In this document: positions 26,079 through 32,106 of the stretch, in pieces
Layout: the number at the start of each line of letters is the position of its first letter
How positions within the stretch are numbered: the stretch's first letter is position 1
Origin: Bordetella parapertussis
GTDB lineage: Bacteria > Pseudomonadota > Gammaproteobacteria > Burkholderiales > Burkholderiaceae_B
Assembly (NCBI GenBank): GCA_945903445.1
Contig: CAMDNZ010000036.1
Span: 1-32,106 of the forward strand
Direction of reading: 5' to 3'
Length of the DNA stretch: 32,106 bases
The notes under the pieces: generated by a model
Told to the model about the DNA's origin: nothing
Database searches by the model: none
Seen by the model: the letters and a program-made list of their open reading frames with translations, nothing else
Made by a program: the position numbers and the translations under genes

Positions 26079-26852
26079 ATGAGCCGACACGCATCGACGC
26101 CGCCCCTAGACAACGGCCTGAGCGCGCCCATCGAAACCTGGGCGCAAAGCCTGCCCGCCGAATGGCGAATGGTGCTGGAGCAACCCGGCCCCGCGCAGGC
26201 CCTCGAACGCATAAACGCCTTTGTCGAGCAGGCGCGCCAAGCCGGTGCCGTGGTGTACCCCAGCGACCCCTTCAAGGCGCTGCGCGGCCTGGGCCCCGCC
26301 GACGTGCGAGTGGTCATCATTGGTCAGGACCCCTATCACGGCCCCGGCCAGGCTCAGGGACTTGCGTTTTCGGTCCCGGACGACTGCCGCCGTCCGCCCA
26401 GTTTGCGCAATATTTTCAAGGAACTGGCACGCACCTATCCCGACAAGCCCGCGGCCGTCGGCAATGACCTGCAATGCTGGGCCGACCAAGGCGTGTTGCT
26501 GCTGAATACTTCATTGACGGTCGAACAAGCCCAGGCGGGCTCGCATGCCCGCCAGGGTTGGGAAACCGTGACCGATGCCCTGTTGGCGCATGTGGCCACG
26601 ACCGGGCCAAAAGTGTTTATGCTGTGGGGGGCGCATGCACAGGCCAAGCGAGCGTTATTACCCGCCGAGGCCGGTCATCTTGTGTTGGAAGCCAATCATC
26701 CTTCGCCACTTTCGGCCAGCCGCCCGCCGGTGCCCTTTCTGGGCTGTGGCCACTTCGAGCAGGCCAACGCGTGGCTGCAAAACAACGGCATTCCCCCTAT
26801 CGATTGGCTTGCGAAACCATTGCTGGCGCAACAGCGACAATTCACGTTATAA
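26079..26852 (+). CDS. ung: Uracil-DNA glycosylase, family 1
   Basis: Ung excises uracil from DNA. In 257 residues it shows the water-activating motif GQDPYHGPGQAQGLAFSV with Asp84, PSLRNIFKEL, the uracil-contact Asn in VLLLNTSLTV and the DNA-intercalation motif NHPSPLSASRPPVPFLGCGHF with the catalytic His. The intercalation loop is a little longer than HPSPLSAYRGFFGC of E. coli Ung. It starts 4 bases after the HIT stop and is the last gene of this operon. Its stop codon overlaps a perfect TATAAT. Confidence 0.95.
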   Translation: MSRHASTPPLDNGLSAPIETWAQSLPAEWRMVLEQPGPAQALERINAFVEQARQAGAVVYPSDPFKALRGLGPADVRVVIIGQDPYHGPGQAQGLAFSVPDDCRRPPSLRNIFKELARTYPDKPAAVGNDLQCWADQGVLLLNTSLTVEQAQAGSHARQGWETVTDALLAHVATTGPKVFMLWGAHAQAKRALLPAEAGHLVLEANHPSPLSASRPPVPFLGCGHFEQANAWLQNNGIPPIDWLAKPLLAQQRQFTL

Positions 26853-26853
26853 T
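26848..26853 (+). promoter_or_regulatory. Consensus -10 (TATAAT) for the rhlE leader
   Basis: TATAAT lies across the ung stop codon. No clear -35 is placed 16-18 bases upstream. It is the best promoter candidate for rhlE and would create a leader of about 295 bases. Confidence 0.4.
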
Positions 26854-27154
26854 TTTCGCACTGCACCAAACTTCCGTGACGGCATAAAGCCTTTAGTCTT
26901 AACGAGACGTGGCAAATAAGCAGAACGTTTCGCAGCGGCATCAACCGCTCGATCGACAATGCCGATCACCATCGATTCCTGACCTCCTTTCCTTGCGTAA
27001 GACGTCGCTGACGCCTGTCGTGCGGTTGTAAATGGTCGAAACGATGACCTATCAACCGTAGCTCGACACTGCGTGCCTCCTTTTTTTGGGGCCAGCCTGT
27101 TATGGCCAGTACGATCTGCAATGTGCGCGGCATCATGCCGTGCAGAGGAAAGTC
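26854..27154 (+). other. Long structured leader of rhlE
   Basis: About 300 bases hold no gene. GCGG/CCGC arms occur near 26937-26950. At 27023-27058 there is a nested stem: CGGTTG (27023-27028) with CAACCG (27053-27058), enclosing GGTC (27034-27037) with GACC (27046-27049). A T7 run follows at 27081-27087, 22 bases later. Long 5' leaders are known for cold-shock and autoregulated DEAD-box helicases, so control at this level is plausible but unproven here. Confidence 0.4.
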
Positions 27155-28855
<1,701 letters not shown>

Positions 28856-28875
28856 TCGTCGGTCGCAGCCGCTTC

Positions 28876-28880
28876 AGGAG
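28876..28880 (+). promoter_or_regulatory. Shine-Dalgarno that points to a CTG start of the methyltransferase
   Basis: AGGAG is 7 bases before CTG 28888, which is in frame with the downstream gene. No Shine-Dalgarno precedes the first conventional start, TTG 28951. Confidence 0.5.
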
Positions 28881-28950
28881 AAGAGCACTGGTCGCATCGA
28901 TCCCCCTCTCTGTCGAAGCGTCTGCGCATAGCGACAAAGCAGCCACCCAC

Positions 28951-30075
28951 TTGCGGGCATCAATCGATGCCGCCGGTGGGTGGCTTTCTTTCGAGCGCTG
29001 GATGAGCGAAGCGCTGTATGCCCCCGGCATCGGCTATTACTCGGCAGGCAATCTCAAACTGCCCGGTGCGCAAGCCCACGAATACGCACAATCGCAGACG
29101 ACGCCCGTTTTACCGCCTGGCGATTTCGTCACCGCGCCTGAACTGACGCCGGTGTTCGCACAGACTTTGGCGCAGGACGTAGCCGCCGTGCTGCGCGCGA
29201 GCGACAGCCTGGAGGTATTGGAATTCGGTGCAGGCAGCGGCGTGTTGGCTGGCGACCTGATCGACGCACTGGATACCCAGGGACTCCCGGTGCGCTACAC
29301 CATCATCGAAGTGTCGGCCGACCTGCGCGCCGTTCAATGCGAGCGGCTGGCCGCTTACGGTACCCGGGTCATCTGGCGCGACGGACTGCCTGAGGCTTTC
29401 GTGGGCTGCGTCGTGGCCAACGAGGTCCTGGACGCCATGGCCGTGCGTGCCTTTGGATTCGACGCCAACGGCGCGGTCTTCGAGCGCGGCGTCAGCGTGG
29501 ACGAAGAAGGTCGTTTTGTCTGGGCCAATCGACCGGCGTCGGCCCATCTTCGGGCGGCGATCGATGGGCGCTTGCCCGTCATGCCGGGCTATTGCTCGGA
29601 GATCAATCTGCAAGGCGAAGCCTGGGTGCGTGCCATGTCGCAATGGCTGACGCGCGGTGCGGCCTTGTTGATCGACTATGGTTTCCCTCAGACCGAGTAT
29701 TACCATCCGCAGCGAGCGGGTGGCACCCTGATGGCACACATCAGCCATCATGCCCACGATGACGTGCTGGCAGCACCTGGTATTCAGGACATCACGGCGC
29801 ATGTCGATTTCACAGCGATGGCGCAAGCCGCACTGGATGGCGGATTGGACCTGCTGGGTTTTGCGGCACAGGGCCGGTATTTGATGAACGCCGGCTTGGC
29901 GCGTCACCTGCCCACTCGTGGCGACACCGCCGCACAGGCGCGTACGCTGGGCGCCGTGAACAAACTCGTCTCGGAAGCTGAGATGGGAGAGTTGTTCAAG
30001 GTCTTGGCGGTGGGCCGGGATATCGATCCCGTGCTGGCGGGTTTTAGCAGCCGTGACCGACGGCATATGCTGTAA
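28951..30075 (+). CDS. SAM-dependent methyltransferase, MidA/NDUFAF7 family (COG1565)
   Basis: The 374 residues show the N-terminal FERWMSEALYAPGIGYYSAG, GDFVTAPELTPVFAQTLA, the SAM-binding LEFGAGSGVLAGDL, VVANEVLDAMAVRAF, and LIDYGFPQTEYYHPQRAGGT. The eukaryotic relative methylates an Arg of a complex I subunit; the bacterial role is not settled. I give the first conventional start (TTG 28951). The frame is open upstream, with a good AGGAG 7 bases before CTG 28888, which would add 21 residues (LVASIPLSVEASAHSDKAAT and His) and keep the N-terminal helix whole. I think the CTG start is the more likely, but it is not canonical. It lies shortly after rhlE on the same strand and converges with cca. 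Confidence 0.9.
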   Translation: MRASIDAAGGWLSFERWMSEALYAPGIGYYSAGNLKLPGAQAHEYAQSQTTPVLPPGDFVTAPELTPVFAQTLAQDVAAVLRASDSLEVLEFGAGSGVLAGDLIDALDTQGLPVRYTIIEVSADLRAVQCERLAAYGTRVIWRDGLPEAFVGCVVANEVLDAMAVRAFGFDANGAVFERGVSVDEEGRFVWANRPASAHLRAAIDGRLPVMPGYCSEINLQGEAWVRAMSQWLTRGAALLIDYGFPQTEYYHPQRAGGTLMAHISHHAHDDVLAAPGIQDITAHVDFTAMAQAALDGGLDLLGFAAQGRYLMNAGLARHLPTRGDTAAQARTLGAVNKLVSEAEMGELFKVLAVGRDIDPVLAGFSSRDRRHML

Positions 30076-30119
30076 GCCTCACCGGGCATACGCCACTTAA
30101 TCCATCGGCTCGGCCATGA

Positions 30120-30142
30120 TGATCAATCGTGGCGATCGATCA
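30120..30142. terminator. Hairpin between convergent methyltransferase and cca genes
   Basis: TGATCAATCG (30120-30129) and CGATCGATCA (30133-30142) pair with one mismatch around TGG and include the cca stop codon. No T-run follows on either strand, so it is at best a weak terminator. Confidence 0.35.
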
Positions 30143-31231
30143 GCACGCCAGTCGCTCCAGTGCAGCCAGTCTTGCAGCACGAACCGCCGGTTTGATCTGT
30201 GCGGGGTCGCCTGCACAGGCACGGGCGACAGCTCCGGCGTCCACAGCTTGCAACGCCTGCATCCGCGCCTGCCATGCGCGAGTGTCGATGGCATCGTCCA
30301 GCACTGCCGCCGTACCCATCAAGGCCATGAATCGCTCGGGCTTGCGCAGAGCATCGCCCTGTTCGAGCAGGCCAAGCCAATCCCCGGCCGAGGCATGACG
30401 CGCATGCGCCAGAACGACAGGCAACAACCTCGCCGCATCGGCGCAAGCCGACGGCACGCGCCAGCGACGATTGAGGGCGTCGCGCTGCTCGCTGCCCAGA
30501 CACATCAGCGCATAACGCGAAGCCAAAGGCTGGTCCGTCCGTGCCCCGGCATCGACGCGAGCGGCCAGACCCTGGTCGTCGACGAGTTCCGGTGCGATAC
30601 GATCCAAGGCACCACAGGCACGCAACACGTCGAACATCCGGCTTGGCGTGTCGGCCATCAGCCCGCGAGAAATTTCTTTCCATGTTCGTTCCGCCACCAA
30701 GGCATCGACCTCACCGGCTCGAACCATGTCCTGGCACATCGCCCGGGTATCGTCGGCCATCTGGAATTCGCCGAATCGCGCGGCGAACCGCGCCAGACGC
30801 AGAATACGAACGGGGTCTTCGGCAAAGGCCGGCCCGACATGACGCAGGATGCGCCGCTCGATGTCCTGCTGCCCGAGCAAGGGATCGAACAAGCGACCTT
30901 CGGCATCGCGAGCGATGGCATTGATGGTCAGGTCGCGGCGCTGCAAGTCGTCTTCCAGCGTAACGTCTGCACCGGTATAGAACGAGAACCCCTGATAGCC
31001 GCGCGCCGTTTTTCGTTCGCTGCGGGCAAGTGCATATTCTTCTTTGGTCTGCGGATGCAGAAACACCGGAAAATCGCCACCGACCGGCACGAAACCACGC
31101 TTGGCCATAGCCTCGGGCGTGCTGCCGACGACGACCCAGTCCCGATCGCCGGCAGGCAGGCCCAGCAGTGCATCGCGCACCGCGCCGCCCACCACGTACA
31201 CCTGCAAGCCCTCGGTGGCGGGATCGCTCAT
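30140..31231 (-). CDS. cca: CCA-adding tRNA nucleotidyltransferase
   Basis: Cca adds or repairs the 3'-CCA end of tRNAs. The 363 residues match the bacterial class II head and neck: VYVVGGAVRDALLG (10-23), the metal-binding Asp pair in GDRDWVVVG (28-36), RRDLTINAIA, and the ERRILRHVGPAFAEDPVRIL and RLARFAARFGEF block. There is no C-terminal HD phosphohydrolase domain as in the 412-residue E. coli enzyme, so it probably lacks the extra phosphatase activity. ATG 31231 overlaps the stop of the transglycosylase gene (ATGA). The 401-codon plus-strand reading across it is a shadow. Confidence 0.94.
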   Translation of the reverse strand: MSDPATEGLQVYVVGGAVRDALLGLPAGDRDWVVVGSTPEAMAKRGFVPVGGDFPVFLHPQTKEEYALARSERKTARGYQGFSFYTGADVTLEDDLQRRDLTINAIARDAEGRLFDPLLGQQDIERRILRHVGPAFAEDPVRILRLARFAARFGEFQMADDTRAMCQDMVRAGEVDALVAERTWKEISRGLMADTPSRMFDVLRACGALDRIAPELVDDQGLAARVDAGARTDQPLASRYALMCLGSEQRDALNRRWRVPSACADAARLLPVVLAHARHASAGDWLGLLEQGDALRKPERFMALMGTAAVLDDAIDTRAWQARMQALQAVDAGAVARACAGDPAQIKPAVRAARLAALERLAC

Positions 31232-32106
31232 GGCAGATCGGTACTCTCGTTGCTCTGCGGCACGATGGTGCCCAGACGTGACTTCAATGACTGCGGCTGT
31301 CCCGTGAACAAGCCCGAATAGTAGACGGCGTTGGACAGCACATGCTTGACGTACAAACGCGTCTCGGTGAACGGAATCGTCTCGGCGAAGATCGCGCCCT
31401 CCACCGGGTGCGACAAGGTGCCGCGCCACGTGTGCGGACGACGCGGACCGGCGTTGTAGCCCGCGCTGGCCAGGACTTGCGAACCGTTCAAGTCTTGCAA
31501 GACCATATTCAAGTAGTTGGTGCCCAGAATGGTGTTGGTGTCGAAGTCGTTGACCGAGGCCGGCGTAAAGTTCTGCATGCCGATCTTGCGCGCCACATAA
31601 CGCGCCGTGCCCGGCATGATCTGCATCAGACCAGACGCGCCCACCGAAGAACGCGCGTTCATGACGAAGCGAGATTCCTGCCGGATCAGGCCATACACCC
31701 AGGCAGGATCCAGGCCAATGCTGCGAGCCTGCGTCGACACGCGGCCTTCGAAGGGCGCGATGTAGCGCTGCGTGAAATCCATTTCGGTTTGGGTGCGCTC
31801 AGACGTATTGACCACCCGGTCGAACAGATTCTCGGCACGCGCCACCTCGGCGGCGGCCAGCAATTCGCGGTCGCTCATGCCGCGCAGGGAGTAATTCCAC
31901 TCGGGCACAGCTTCGGCACGCCAGCCCAGGCGGAACAAGGCGATCGAACGTTGCAGGCCGGCATGGTTGCGAGCGCGATCGATCTCGGTCGAGGTCAAGG
32001 CCCGCGGGCGGGGCGGCGGCGAAATGGACTGACCCAGCTCTTCACGCGCCAACTGGCCATAGAAGTCGTGCTTATCGGCGATCGTCGCGTACATCGTACG
32101 CGCCGT
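31228..32106 (-). CDS. slt: Soluble lytic murein transglycosylase (C-terminal part; 5' end beyond the window)
   Basis: The visible 290 or so residues hold part of the helical superhelix and the C-terminal lysozyme-like SLT domain. The catalytic Glu is in GLIRQESRF, followed by SSVGASGLMQIMPGTA, and GYNAGPRR marks the substrate groove. It cleaves peptidoglycan in the periplasm. The frame is still open at the window edge (TARTMYATIADKHDFYGQLA), and the internal ATG at 32094 is not the start, since the family is about 640 residues. It overlaps cca by 4 bases. Confidence 0.9.
   Translation of the reverse strand, partial: TARTMYATIADKHDFYGQLAREELGQSISPPPRPRALTSTEIDRARNHAGLQRSIALFRLGWRAEAVPEWNYSLRGMSDRELLAAAEVARAENLFDRVVNTSERTQTEMDFTQRYIAPFEGRVSTQARSIGLDPAWVYGLIRQESRFVMNARSSVGASGLMQIMPGTARYVARKIGMQNFTPASVNDFDTNTILGTNYLNMVLQDLNGSQVLASAGYNAGPRRPHTWRGTLSHPVEGAIFAETIPFTETRLYVKHVLSNAVYYSGLFTGQPQSLKSRLGTIVPQSNESTDLP

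Noticed and set aside
27081..27087. T7 run as an intrinsic terminator before rhlE
   Set aside because: No GC-rich stem directly precedes it; the nearest stem ends 22 bases earlier.
30116..31321. 401-codon open frame antisense to cca
   Set aside because: Arg/Gly/His-rich shadow translation; cca on the other strand has clear catalytic motifs.

Overview
The window looks like a chromosomal segment of a betaproteobacterium of the order Burkholderiales, most likely family Alcaligenaceae (Bordetella/Achromobacter relatives). This rests on the moderately high GC, the monomeric isocitrate dehydrogenase, the opgG-opgH pair, a subtilisin-type autotransporter, the rpe-gph-trpE order and the apaG-mltA-ubiH-dsbC string. 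I found no rRNA, tRNA, CRISPR array, insertion sequence or phage gene.

Layout. (1) 1-1461, minus strand: a gtrA-gtrB pair for lipid-linked sugar transfer, plus the first codons of a third membrane protein. (2) 1462-2152: a gene-poor stretch with two close palindromes, then icd (monomeric NADP-isocitrate dehydrogenase) and a strong terminator. (3) 4634-6127, minus: a LysP-type lysine permease. (4) 6424-10240: opgG-opgH for osmoregulated periplasmic glucans, closed by a terminator. (5) 10335-13138: an operator-like palindrome and an S8 protease autotransporter whose passenger and beta-barrel lie in different frames. (6) 13227-17133, minus: apaG-mltA-ubiH-like-dsbC. (7) 17225-26852: rpe-gph-trpE, an Sfp-type phosphopantetheinyl transferase on the opposite strand, then trpG-trpD-trpC-pap-HIT-ung. 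(8) 27155-30075: an RhlE-type RNA helicase behind a roughly 300-base leader, then a MidA-like methyltransferase. (9) 30140-32106, minus: a lytic transglycosylase (cut by the window end) and the CCA-adding enzyme.

The most interesting signal is regulatory. The tryptophan genes are split: trpE is separated from trpGDC by an oppositely oriented PPTase gene. Each half has its own unannotated short leader ORF rich in Trp codons, trpL1 (25 codons, four Trp) before trpE and trpL2 (16 codons, a Trp-Trp pair) before trpG. Each is followed by mutually exclusive RNA hairpins. The first ends in a canonical U-tract terminator; the second has no U-tract, so its output mechanism is open. This suggests that trpE and trpGDC are attenuated separately by the same signal, charged tRNA-Trp.

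Other points worth attention are the autotransporter frameshift at a run of five G, a 10-bp-arm palindrome upstream of that gene, a hairpin that buries the gtrA start codon, a probable CTG start for the methyltransferase, and a 15-bp tandem duplication across the gph stop codon.
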